From assembly GCA_963578625.1 (NCBI GenBank), contig CAUZEO010000270.1, positions 1 to 7,270 on the forward strand: a DNA stretch of 7,270 nucleotides, written 5' to 3'. Below are positions 1 to 5,741 of the stretch, in pieces. Source of the stretch: CAUZEO01 sp963578625. GTDB lineage: Bacteria > Verrucomicrobiota > Kiritimatiellia > SLOV01. Position 1 is the stretch's first letter. Each line of letters begins with the position of its first letter. A model generated the notes under the pieces. That model saw nothing but the letters and a program-made list of their open reading frames with translations. It had not been told where the DNA came from and ran no database searches. The translations under genes were made by a program, and so were the position numbers.

Positions 1-30
1 CACAATCAACAGCGTAAAGGAATCACAAAT

Positions 31-585
31 ATGGAACTCATCCTGACCGTCACTGCGGTCTTCGTCGTTCTGGGCGTGGTCATCGCGGGCATGTATAACG
101 GCCTGGTTCAATTGCGGAACCAGGTTCAAAATTCGTGGGCGCAAATCGACGTTCAACTCAAGCGCCGGCATGACCTCATTCCCAATCTCGTGGAGACCGT
201 AAAAGGCTTCGCAGGGCATGAGAAGGAAACCCTCGATGCGGTCACCAAAGCCAGGTATACGGCCGTAGATGCAAAGACGGTCGGCGAACAAGGCGCCGCG
301 GAACAGAATCTCGGTGGGGCACTGGGTCGCCTGATGTTGATCGTTGAAAACTACCCGGATCTCAAGGCCAACCAGAATTTCCTCGCACTGCAAAACGAGC
401 TTTCGTCAACAGAGGACGAAATCGGCCAGGTACGGCAGCAGTACAACCAGACCGTCATGCAGATGAACATCCGGGTGGAATCGTTCCCAACCAACCTCAT
501 TGCCGGCCTGTTCGGGTTCAAGTCCGAGGAGTTTTTCGAAGTCACGGCGCAGGAAGAACGCGCAGTTCCCGACGTAAAATTCTAG
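31..585 (+). CDS. lemA: LemA family membrane-anchored protein
   Basis: The protein has 184 residues, the usual length for LemA. Residues 3-22 form one hydrophobic N-terminal segment. The family signature follows directly: YNGLVQLRNQV, then NSWAQIDVQLKRRHDLIPNL at about 34-53 and VETVKGFAGHEKETLDAV. The rest is the long helical bundle, with ENYPDLKANQNFLALQNEL typical of the family. The ATG at 31 is preceded by a TAAAGGAA Shine-Dalgarno (15-22) at good spacing. LemA proteins are inserted in the inner membrane with a helical domain outside it. Their biochemical role is not settled, and they are often found beside TPM-domain or M48 peptidase genes, neither of which follows here. The TAG stop lies inside the outer edge of the inverted-repeat element that begins at 582. 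Identification is very secure; function is not. Confidence 0.97.
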   Translation: MELILTVTAVFVVLGVVIAGMYNGLVQLRNQVQNSWAQIDVQLKRRHDLIPNLVETVKGFAGHEKETLDAVTKARYTAVDAKTVGEQGAAEQNLGGALGRLMLIVENYPDLKANQNFLALQNELSSTEDEIGQVRQQYNQTVMQMNIRVESFPTNLIAGLFGFKSEEFFEVTAQEERAVPDVKF

Positions 586-690
586 CCCACATATTTCACC
601 CTCTTTCTACTGCGAACGCGAATGTCACGCTATACCATGTACTCAACCTCCACCTTCTCGCTACGAAAGAGAGTGAAATATGCGGGCTAG
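582..690. repeat. 109-bp element with 26-bp terminal inverted repeats and CTAG ends (MITE-like or long hairpin)
   Basis: The left arm 582-607 starts CTAGCCCACATATTTC and the right arm 665-690 ends GAAATATGCGGGCTAG. The arms are reverse complements at 24 of 26 positions and enclose 57 bp with no ORF. Both ends carry CTAG, a palindrome that could be a 4-bp target duplication, with 22-bp terminal repeats inside it. Both mismatches are A-C on this strand, which become G-U wobbles in a minus-strand transcript, so an RNA from that strand would pair along the whole stem. The left CTAG supplies the lemA stop codon. The element fills most of the gap to pyrC. It could be a miniature inverted-repeat transposon relic or a long hairpin acting in 3' processing. 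There is no U-tract, so it is not a standard intrinsic terminator. Confidence 0.7.
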
Positions 691-723
691 CCAGCCGATA
701 CCCGTGCTACAGGATTTGGCAGC

Positions 724-1995
724 ATGCTTCTAATCAAAAATGCACGCATTCTGGATCCTGCCACGTCGAGAGACGAGGTGGGCGACGTTTTCGTGCAGGG
801 CGGAGTAATCGCGGACTACAGCGTCCCGATTCCCGACCAAGTCGAAACGGTCGACGCCACCGGGTTATTGGTTGCGCCCGGTTTCTGGGACATTCACGTG
901 CATCTTCGCGAGCCGGGCGGGGAGGAAGCAGAAACGGTCGCTTCCGGTTCCGCATCCGCCGTGCGGGGGGGATTTACGACGATCGTCGGCATGCCGAACA
1001 CAACCCCGGCGCTCGACACTCCCGAACAGGTGGCCTTCGTTCTGGCGGCGGGACGAAAAGCCGATCTTGCTCGAGTCCTTACGACCGGGTGCATCACGCG
1101 CGGCCGGGCCGGATCTGAACTGGCGCCCCTTTCTGAACTCGCGGACGCCGGTGCCATCGCATTCACCGATGACGGCTGTACCGTGCCGAATGACGACCTG
1201 TTACGGAAAGCCATGGAAACGGCCCGGGACCTGGATCGTCCAATCATGGACCACGCGCAGGATTCCGAACTGGAAAGACGCGGGGTCATGCATGCGGGCG
1301 AGTTCTCCCGAAAGCACGAACTTCCCGGCATCCCCTCCGAGGCGGAGGAGCGAATCGTGGCGCGGGACGCTGCCCTCGCCGTAGAAACAGGCTGCCGATT
1401 CCATATTCAGCATATCACTTCCGGAGGCAGCATCCGGCACCTGGACGAAGCCCGCGACGCCGGCGCCCACATCTCCGGGGAACTCACGCCCCACCATCTG
1501 GCGCTGTGCGATGCGGCGATCGATCCGAAAAACGCGAACTATAAAATGAATCCGCCGCTGCGCAGTTCCGACGACCGGAACGCGCTTACCCGGGCACTGC
1601 TCGATGGGCATATCGAGATTTTTGCCACGGATCACGCGCCGCACACCGAAGCGGAAAAGGCGCGGGGCTTCCTTGAGGCTCCCTTCGGAGTACTGGGCCT
1701 GGAGACGGCCATCGGCATCACCTACTCCCTCCTTGTCAAAACAGGCCGAATGAGCGCTCTGGATTGGGTCGCCCGCTGGACCACCGCGCCCGCGAAAATT
1801 CTCGGCTTTTCCCCTCCCAGTGTAGCGCCGGGCTCCCCTGCAGACCTGGTTTTGATCGATCCGCGACTTGAATGGGTCGTGGATCCCGGAACATTTGAAT
1901 CACGCTCCAGGAACACCCCCTTCACCGGTTGGAAGTTGACGGCTCATCCGGTTCGCACAATCCGCGAGGGCCGGACGGTCTGGCAACGATCGTGA
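724..1995 (+). CDS. pyrC: Dihydroorotase, class I
   Basis: This zinc amidohydrolase interconverts N-carbamoyl-L-aspartate and L-dihydroorotate, the third step of de novo pyrimidine synthesis, in the cytoplasm. The 423 residues match the class I (long) form. Catalytic features are in order: DIHVHLREPG with H58, H60 and R62; MPNTTP with N92; AIAFTDDG with D150, probably the bridging metal ligand used by class I enzymes instead of a carboxylated lysine; MDHAQD with H177; HIQHITS with H230; the substrate loop NYKMNPPLR (272-280); and ATDHAPH with the catalytic D303. All key residues are present, so the enzyme should be active rather than a non-catalytic partner of aspartate carbamoyltransferase. 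The ATG at 724 has a modest AGGA (711-714). The usual partner pyrB is not adjacent; the upstream neighbour is lemA across the inverted-repeat element. Confidence 0.98.
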   Translation: MLLIKNARILDPATSRDEVGDVFVQGGVIADYSVPIPDQVETVDATGLLVAPGFWDIHVHLREPGGEEAETVASGSASAVRGGFTTIVGMPNTTPALDTPEQVAFVLAAGRKADLARVLTTGCITRGRAGSELAPLSELADAGAIAFTDDGCTVPNDDLLRKAMETARDLDRPIMDHAQDSELERRGVMHAGEFSRKHELPGIPSEAEERIVARDAALAVETGCRFHIQHITSGGSIRHLDEARDAGAHISGELTPHHLALCDAAIDPKNANYKMNPPLRSSDDRNALTRALLDGHIEIFATDHAPHTEAEKARGFLEAPFGVLGLETAIGITYSLLVKTGRMSALDWVARWTTAPAKILGFSPPSVAPGSPADLVLIDPRLEWVVDPGTFESRSRNTPFTGWKLTAHPVRTIREGRTVWQRS

Positions 1996-2000
1996 TCGTT
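1985..2000. repeat. Perfect short palindromic hairpin over the pyrC stop
   Basis: AACGATC (1985-1991) and GATCGTT (1994-2000) are perfect 7-base complementary arms separated by GT. They span the TGA stop of pyrC. The hairpin could stabilise the 3' end of the message or slow polymerase, but no T-run follows, so I do not call it a terminator. The rest of the 150-bp gap to the FHA gene holds a weak CCAAGG/CCTTGG dyad (2018-2023 and 2045-2050) and the promoter listed next. Confidence 0.4.
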
Positions 2001-2084
2001 CCTAACCACGGTTGCCGCCAAGGGTAAAATCAGCTCATATAAAACCTTGGGAATCCGCGGGCTGAACGATTCACAAGCGGGTCG

Positions 2085-2113
2085 TTGACAGTCTCCGAGG
2101 GTCATGACATTAT
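2085..2113 (+). promoter_or_regulatory. Sigma70-type promoter of the FHA-pseudopilin unit
   Basis: A perfect -35 hexamer TTGACA (2085-2090) is followed after exactly 17 bp by CATTAT (2108-2113), a 4/6 match to TATAAT. Transcription would begin near 2120, giving a leader of about 26 nt with a strong TAGGAGG ribosome site (2131-2137) 8 nt before the ATG at 2146. Spacing and position are both right, which makes this the best-supported promoter in the window. It implies that the FHA gene starts a transcription unit separate from pyrC. Confidence 0.7.
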
Positions 2114-2145
2114 CCGGACTGCGAATGAGTTAGGAGGGCGCAGGA

Positions 2146-2655
2146 ATGCCCGATCTTGTCGGCGTTTCCATCGATTATAAAGATAAGAAGTTTGAGCTGG
2201 ATGATGACGATATCACTATCGGGAGAACCGATATTAACGTCATTACCCTCAACAATTCATCGATTTCTGGAACCCATTGTGTGCTGAAAAAATCGGGGGC
2301 CTCCTATCTGCTCACGGATCTGGAATCCACGAATGGAACCCGAGTCAACGGGCAGCCCATTACCGAAGTGCTGCTCCAGGACCGGGACGTGATTCACTTC
2401 GGCGCCTTGGAATTTGTCTACACTGACCGGCAAGGAGACGAAGTCGATACAGAAGCCCTGAATACCTTCGAAATGCCGAAGGTTGAGGTCTCCACTGCCC
2501 CGATCAAGCGACCGGAGACTTTTTCGAGCGTGTCTCCGTTCGGGGCCCCTCAGAAGAAAAACAAGAAATCGTGGCACGTCCTGATCACTGTGATCGGGGT
2601 CTTGGCGCTGGTGTGCGTTGCGCTTCTTTTCTATTCTCTTTTCATTGCGTCCTGA
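2146..2655 (+). CDS. Tail-anchored FHA-domain protein
   Basis: Residues 5-92 form a forkhead-associated domain, a phosphothreonine-peptide binding fold. The conserved turns are all visible: IGR (G26-R27), SISGTH (S41 and H44), LESTNGTRVNG with N63, then LLQDRDVIHFG. A linker rich in charged and proline residues follows at about 95-137, then a basic stretch KKNKKS (137-142) and one hydrophobic segment (144-167) that ends almost at the C-terminus. This arrangement predicts a membrane-tethered protein with the FHA domain in the cytoplasm. The start is fixed by TAGGAGG 8 nt upstream. The stop lies 19 bp before the preferred start of the pseudopilin gene, so the two are probably co-transcribed. 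No Ser/Thr kinase or phosphatase is in the window, so the phosphorylated partner is unknown. Confidence 0.95.
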   Translation: MPDLVGVSIDYKDKKFELDDDDITIGRTDINVITLNNSSISGTHCVLKKSGASYLLTDLESTNGTRVNGQPITEVLLQDRDVIHFGALEFVYTDRQGDEVDTEALNTFEMPKVEVSTAPIKRPETFSSVSPFGAPQKKNKKSWHVLITVIGVLALVCVALLFYSLFIAS

Positions 2656-2674
2656 ACGGGCGACTGTTTCGGCG

Positions 2675-3349
2675 ATGCCTTTTCGATTCGGGCGTTTTAA
2701 CCGGTCCGCATGGACTCTGCTTGAGCTGTTGCTCTCGCTCGCGATAGCCGCTCTGGTATTGACCCTTATCTACTCTCTCTTCCACATGGTGCTGTCGGCA
2801 ATGCGCGCGCAGGAAGGCACCCGATCCCGATCGGCGGAAGTATCCAATATTCTAGGGATCCTCCGGGATGATCTGACCATGGTCGTGCAGCCGGAGGGGG
2901 ATCGTGGATGCGAATTGGTGCTGGAATCTGGCAAACAGGGCAATCCGCCGGCGTTTCATCGGCTGGATCTGTGCTCCAAGGAGTTCACGGAGAGGCAGGA
3001 GGATTCGCGTTGGCACGACATGGTGCGGGTACAGTACCGGGCGGAATCTTCGCCGACAGGGATTCGCCTTCTCCAAAGCCGAAACCTGGTGGTGGGCCCC
3101 GGCATGTCGGACGAACCTGTCACGAACGTCCTGATCGAATCCCTGGAGGGCATTCACATTGAGTTTTTCGATGGCTACTCCTGGACGGGCGTATGGCCGC
3201 CGAAAGAAACCAACACGCTCCCAGTCGCCGCCCGCATGTCTCTGCAAGTGTCGGAGAGGGGAAAGACCACGGCCTACGAAATCGAAATCCACCTTCCTTC
3301 GGGCATGGTTGTTGCGCCCGAGGGTAGGGATGGAGGGATTGGGGAATAG
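2675..3349 (+). CDS. GspJ/PulJ-like type II secretion pseudopilin
   Basis: With the ATG at 2675 the protein has 224 residues. A short basic leader (MPFRFGRFNRSA) is followed by WTLLELLLSLAIAALVLTLI, the prepilin methylation/cleavage motif. Cleavage after A12 leaves W13 at +1 and the conserved glutamate E17 at +5; Gly at -1 and Phe at +1 are more usual. The hydrophobic helix runs to about residue 40 and leads into a globular region with patterns seen in GspJ minor pseudopilins: LGILRDDLTMV, later VLIESLEGIHIEFFDGYSWT and VAARMSLQV. An in-frame TTG at 2618 would add 19 residues overlapping the FHA gene and is less likely. No clear Shine-Dalgarno precedes 2675, so translation may be coupled to the FHA gene. 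No other secretion genes are present. The last codons run into the G-rich repeat, so the C-terminal EGRDGGIGE is repeat-derived and could be an extension. Confidence 0.85.
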   Translation: MPFRFGRFNRSAWTLLELLLSLAIAALVLTLIYSLFHMVLSAMRAQEGTRSRSAEVSNILGILRDDLTMVVQPEGDRGCELVLESGKQGNPPAFHRLDLCSKEFTERQEDSRWHDMVRVQYRAESSPTGIRLLQSRNLVVGPGMSDEPVTNVLIESLEGIHIEFFDGYSWTGVWPPKETNTLPVAARMSLQVSERGKTTAYEIEIHLPSGMVVAPEGRDGGIGE

Positions 3350-3360
3350 GGAATGGGGAT
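3321..3360 (+). repeat. G-tract cluster (G-quadruplex-type motif) over the pseudopilin stop
   Basis: Six runs of three or four G lie on the plus strand at 3322-3324, 3327-3329, 3335-3337, 3341-3344, 3349-3351 and 3355-3358. The last four are separated by ATT, AATA and AAT, so they meet the G3+N1-7 quadruplex rule. The TAG stop (3347-3349) lies between the tracts. A shortened copy with three such tracts plus GG occurs at 3535-3559. It could fold in the mRNA 3' end or in DNA. Folding itself is inferred, not seen. Confidence 0.6.
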
Positions 3361-3560
3361 TTCGACATTCGATATTCGGCATTTCTGACGCCGTGCAGGC
3401 TCCTCAAGGTGGCAGAACCCGGGAAATGTCCAATGTCGAATACTCAATGTCGAATTTCCAAGTTCGGGGAAAGCACCGATGAAACAACAATCACACAACC
3501 CAACAATGTGACAACTTTAAATCAGGACTCAACCGGAATAGGGATTGGGAAATGGGGATA
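3335..3560. repeat. Degenerate intergenic repeat zone between convergent genes
   Basis: This 211-bp gap between the convergent pseudopilin and PP-loop genes holds no credible gene. It is bracketed by two copies of a GGGATTGGG/AATGGGGAT block (3335-3360 and 3535-3559, same orientation), the second touching the stop of the minus-strand gene. Inside, CAATGTCGAA occurs twice with a 14-bp period (3431-3440 and 3445-3454). The segment TTCGACATTCGATATTCGG (3361-3379) is an imperfect inverted copy of this block, so 3361-3386 can pair loosely with 3422-3456. Similar G-rich and CATTCGA-type low-complexity repeats are, from memory, dispersed in several uncultured phyla and give spurious short ORFs. Whether they recur elsewhere in this genome cannot be judged here. 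Confidence 0.7.
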
Positions 3561-4547
3561 TCAGATGGAGATCAGATCGATATCATCCTGGGGTGCCGGC
3601 TTTACTTCAATTTGGCGACGGTTTCGGGATGAACGAATGCAAACGGGAACGGTTCCGCCCGGGCCGACGTTGCTGTAGTGGGCGCAAATAGCGGCCGCCA
3701 GACGGACCTGATCTTCGGTTGCTATAATGGGCAGCAATCCGGTCGGACCTTCAAGTTCCTCGACGCTGATGATCAAATCGTACAGTTCCGAGCAGTTCTC
3801 AAGGTGACGACTCTCCTCTTCGGTACGACCCAGCACCAACTTTGTGACCGGCCCTAACCGGAAATGGCTGCCAAATCGAAGCAAATCGATTGCGCGCCGG
3901 CCCTGCAAACCTTCGTGGATCCGCAAATCGGCGAGGCGCTCAATGAATGCAGGGTCGGCAAGGTGGCTCGCGGGTTTCTCATGTCCCGGTCGGATATCCA
4001 GGCCAAATGTTCGCGCTAGTTCGAGTTGCCGCGAACTGTCCGCGCCCTGAAAATCTAGACAATCATCCCGGCTCACCCAGCCCTCATTCTCGGGTTTGGT
4101 CGGGGGGAGCAGTTTGGCGGACAAGGGACGAAGGATCAGCTCGGGAATCCCGGAATGGTCGGCCGCGTACTTGAGGGCCTCTTCCGTCTGCGTCGGGGTC
4201 CCCTGGTTCAGAACCTCCCCTGTGACAACAAAACTACAGTCGAATTCCTCCAGCCGCTCCGCCGCGCACCGAAGCATCTCAGCGTGGCATTCAAGCCGCA
4301 ACGTGATGGACACATCGTCCAGGGCCTTGCATCGCTCAACCACGCCCACCAGGCTTTTCGTAAACTCGACGACCTCAACCGCCAAATTCATGGCCTCAGC
4401 CCGTGACACGGCCTCCTGCTGGTCGGCGATTGGACTTTCAAAGACCAATGCCTGCAGATCGACAGACTGATCCTGTACAAGACGGGCGGCCAATAGACTG
4501 TCCAGCCCGCCCGAAAACAGGATTATTGCGCGTTTTCTACCCTCCAT
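3561..4547 (-). CDS. ThiI/MnmA-like PP-loop ATPase with NFACT-R-like C-terminus, divergent
   Basis: The 328-residue protein begins with a PP-loop nucleotide-binding motif, LFSGGLDS (10-17), of the adenine-nucleotide alpha-hydrolase fold that adenylates tRNA or other substrates. VVTGEVLNQGTPTQ (107-120) and LRPLSAKLLPPTKPENEGWV (139-158) are characteristic of the family often annotated as tRNA 4-thiouridine or 2-thiouridine synthase-like. The region after about 210 corresponds to the NFACT-R-like tail of these proteins. Two cysteine sites that relatives use are altered: the usual NPCIDCHA reads TLRLECHA, leaving only C87, and the usual PAGGCLLTDP reads PASHLADP (192-199), without Cys. Sulfur transfer is therefore doubtful. 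The ATG at 4547 is chosen because AGGA lies 8 nt upstream (4556-4559); a TTG at 4565 is also open. The gene is a single unit facing away from the BON gene. Confidence 0.88.
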   Translation of the reverse strand: MEGRKRAIILFSGGLDSLLAARLVQDQSVDLQALVFESPIADQQEAVSRAEAMNLAVEVVEFTKSLVGVVERCKALDDVSITLRLECHAEMLRCAAERLEEFDCSFVVTGEVLNQGTPTQTEEALKYAADHSGIPELILRPLSAKLLPPTKPENEGWVSRDDCLDFQGADSSRQLELARTFGLDIRPGHEKPASHLADPAFIERLADLRIHEGLQGRRAIDLLRFGSHFRLGPVTKLVLGRTEEESRHLENCSELYDLIISVEELEGPTGLLPIIATEDQVRLAAAICAHYSNVGPGGTVPVCIRSSRNRRQIEVKPAPQDDIDLISI

Positions 4548-4752
4548 AGCCCCGTTCCTGCTCAAAGGAACTAATCAAGGACCATAGCGGTCTTCCCCGG
4601 GGTGCGCAAGCATTGGGAACAAAACAAAATCGTCCTTTTTGTTTACTTGACGTAGCCTTTGACAGGAGGTGGTGGTGCGCCCAGCCCTGATAAGGGGCTA
4701 TTGGGTTTGAGTTGAGTTTGTACCGTTTATACAGGAACGGGATGGTTCCAAA
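4548..4752. promoter_or_regulatory. Divergent intergenic region with a structured leader before the BON gene
   Basis: This region must hold the start signals of both flanking genes. On the minus strand TTGCGC, 17 bp, TATGGT is a weak promoter candidate for the PP-loop gene. On the plus strand no convincing -35/-10 pair is visible. Downstream of AGGAGG (4664-4669) lies a hairpin: AGCCCT (4683-4688) pairs with GGGGCT (4694-4699, one G-T) around the loop GATAA, extended by CCC (4680-4682) with GGG (4703-4705). A second small stem, GGAAC (4734-4738) with GTTCC (4745-4749), encloses the start of a minicistron. These suggest a post-transcriptionally controlled leader, but this is inference. Confidence 0.35.
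4675..4710 (+). CDS. Possible 11-residue leader peptide
   Basis: A perfect AGGAGG (4664-4669) stands 5 nt before a GTG at 4675 that opens a short frame reading MRPALIRGYWV and then TGA. The frame overlaps the GC-rich hairpin at 4680-4705, so a ribosome translating it would disrupt that stem, as in attenuation or leader-peptide control. Other in-frame or shifted GTGs lie close by, and no upstream promoter is evident. The strong ribosome site without any long gene behind it is the main reason to list it. It could equally be chance. Confidence 0.25.
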   Translation: MRPALIRGYWV

Positions 4753-4756
4753 ATGA
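4742..4756 (+). CDS. Possible four-codon minicistron coupled to the BON gene
   Basis: AGGA (4733-4736) lies 5 nt before an ATG at 4742 that reads M-V-P-K and stops at TGA 4754-4756. That stop overlaps the BON start in an ATGA arrangement. The BON ATG itself has its only AGGA 16 nt upstream, too far for efficient direct initiation. Ribosomes may therefore load at the minicistron and reinitiate at 4753. The GGAAC/GTTCC stem could hide the loading site. The proposal rests on spacing alone. Confidence 0.3.
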   Translation: MVPK

Positions 4757-5052
4757 TCCTTACACATTTCATAATCATCACTTTTACGACTGCCGGGCTT
4801 CTATTTGCGCATGGTTGCTCCTCTTTGCCGGAGTTGGCTACCATGGCAGAAACGGATGCCAATCTGGCCGAGGATGTTTACTCCCGCCTCGGTGAGGATT
4901 CGTTCGTTCCCGGCGTGAATATTGGCGTGCGGGCCAAAGACGGCGTGATCACTCTGTCCGGCCTGCCGCAAAATTCCGAACAGCGCGCACGCGTCATTTC
5001 GATCGCGGCGGGAACGCCCGGCGTGGACCAGGTAACGAATAGTTATTACTGA
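4753..5052 (+). CDS. Small exported BON-domain protein, possible lipoprotein
   Basis: The 99-residue product starts with a hydrophobic export signal (about 1-21) ending in LLFAHGC. C22 could be lipidated, although A at -3 and H at -2 make a poor lipobox. The remainder (about 35-98) is one BON domain: LAEDVYSRLGEDSFVPGVNI, then VRAKDGVITLSGLPQNSEQR and a helix followed by TPGVDQVTNSYY. BON domains are periplasmic or outer-membrane modules, as in OsmY, that are thought to bind phospholipid or help keep the envelope intact. Many proteins have two; this one has a single copy. The start lacks a well-placed Shine-Dalgarno and overlaps a tiny upstream frame. It converges with tatA, leaving only 39 bp. 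There a 7-base dyad, CGAATAG/CTATTCG (5036-5042 and 5077-5083), is the only terminator-like feature. Confidence 0.92.
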   Translation: MILTHFIIITFTTAGLLFAHGCSSLPELATMAETDANLAEDVYSRLGEDSFVPGVNIGVRAKDGVITLSGLPQNSEQRARVISIAAGTPGVDQVTNSYY

Positions 5053-5091
5053 ACAGCCCGGCTTCTTCGCCTGAGGCTATTCGGACCGCGA

Positions 5092-5325
5092 TCAGTCCTC
5101 GGATTTCGAATCGGGAGTTGAGTCGAGGTTCCCTGACCCCGGGTCTTCAGGAAGAGGTGCCGTGTCATCCCTACCCCTCTTGAACTCGGTAATGCTTCGC
5201 CCTATAGACCGGGCGAGTTGAGGCAGCCGCGCTGCGCCGAAGAAGAGAACCAGGATCACCATGATCGGGATCAGTTCCTGAAGACTGGGCATCCCGAATC
5301 CAACTACACCTGAGCTAATCATCAT
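5092..5325 (-). CDS. tatA: Sec-independent translocase subunit TatA/TatE family
   Basis: TatA subunits oligomerise in the inner membrane to let folded proteins with twin-arginine signals cross. The 77-residue frame has the standard plan: a short N-terminus, a transmembrane helix at about 14-30 (SLQELIPIMVILVLFFG), the FG hinge (29-30), an amphipathic helix (LPQLARSIGRSITEFKRG, 34-51), and an acidic disordered tail rich in Asp, Pro and Ser. The ATG at 5325 is preferred because GGAG (5334-5337) is 8 nt upstream; an ATG at 5343 would add six residues and has only a weak site. The gene ends a three-gene minus-strand run, 30 bp after the small lipoprotein. No tatC is in the window. TatB is a less likely alternative given the short length. 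Confidence 0.92.
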   Translation of the reverse strand: MMISSGVVGFGMPSLQELIPIMVILVLFFGAARLPQLARSIGRSITEFKRGRDDTAPLPEDPGSGNLDSTPDSKSED

Positions 5326-5355
5326 AACCGTTTCTCCATACATCGCCCCGTCGTG

Positions 5356-5721
5356 TCAATAAACGACCCGATCCCCTGTCTGGATAAACCCGGTGAGGAT
5401 ATCCGCGATCCCGAAATGGGCCTCCCGGAACCTGTCAAACCGGATCATCCCGACCAGAAGTTCTTCTCTAAATACCTTCCCCTGACTTCCGGGTCCTGGC
5501 AAGTGCTGGCCCTCGACAACTACATATCCCCCGTCTTCATTGACCCGCACGACCCATCCTACAGTCCCGCGCGGGATGTCCCCAACGACACCCACCCTCG
5601 ACGGGTTGTTGGTCTTTTCGGTGTTCCCACTTCCGGATGCACAGCCCTGCGCCAACAGCAGTAGCGCGCAGCATGCGCACACAAGCACGAATTGGGACCG
5701 CAGAATTTGTGCCACGATCAT
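5356..5721 (-). CDS. Small lipoprotein with FlgT-C-like beta domain
   Basis: The 121-residue product has a clear lipoprotein signal: a basic N-terminus with R8, a hydrophobic core (FVLVCACCALLLLA) and the lipobox LAQGC with C27 as the probable lipidated residue. After a polar linker (28-48) comes a compact beta-rich domain of about 70 residues beginning GTVGWVVRVNEDGGYVVVEG and ending FGIADILTGFIQTGDRVVY. The pattern VxxVNEDGGxVVV, PGPGSQGKVFR, then ADIxxGxxxxGDxV recalls small envelope proteins whose C-terminal module resembles that of FlgT. Exact function is unknown. The ATG at 5721 lies 20 bp after the glycosylase stop and has no strong ribosome site, so translational coupling is plausible. 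The frame stays open upstream across the glycosylase gene, but that part is an overlapping-frame shadow. Confidence 0.83.
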   Translation of the reverse strand: MIVAQILRSQFVLVCACCALLLLAQGCASGSGNTEKTNNPSRVGVVGDIPRGTVGWVVRVNEDGGYVVVEGQHLPGPGSQGKVFREELLVGMIRFDRFREAHFGIADILTGFIQTGDRVVY

Positions 5722-5741
5722 CGAAACAGAGGTTATATCCG

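Noticed and set aside
608..664. Small gene or tRNA within the inverted-repeat element
   Set aside because: The 57-bp interior has no usable ORF and no cloverleaf or T-loop signature.
894..1331. Long minus-strand frame inside pyrC
   Set aside because: It is a codon-bias shadow of a fully intact dihydroorotase; there is no domain and no start signal.
3159..3482. 107-residue plus-strand frame ending in MSNVEYSMSNFQ-type sequence
   Set aside because: The first half is an out-of-frame reading of the pseudopilin gene and the second half is read from intergenic repeats. Such frames are artefacts of this repeat type.
3335..3560. CRISPR-like array
   Set aside because: Repeats are too short, unequal in spacing and degenerate, with no repeat-spacer regularity and no cas genes nearby.
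3409..3678. 89-residue plus-strand frame
   Set aside because: It is composed of repeat DNA and antisense of the PP-loop gene end, with no recognisable domain.
4659..4664. TTGACA as a -35 box for the BON gene
   Set aside because: At 17 bp downstream the sequence is GC-rich with no resemblance to a -10 box.
4537..4767. 76-residue minus-strand frame in the divergent intergenic region
   Set aside because: It overlaps the start of the PP-loop gene and the BON gene, shows no domain or signal, and leaves no room for regulatory sequence.
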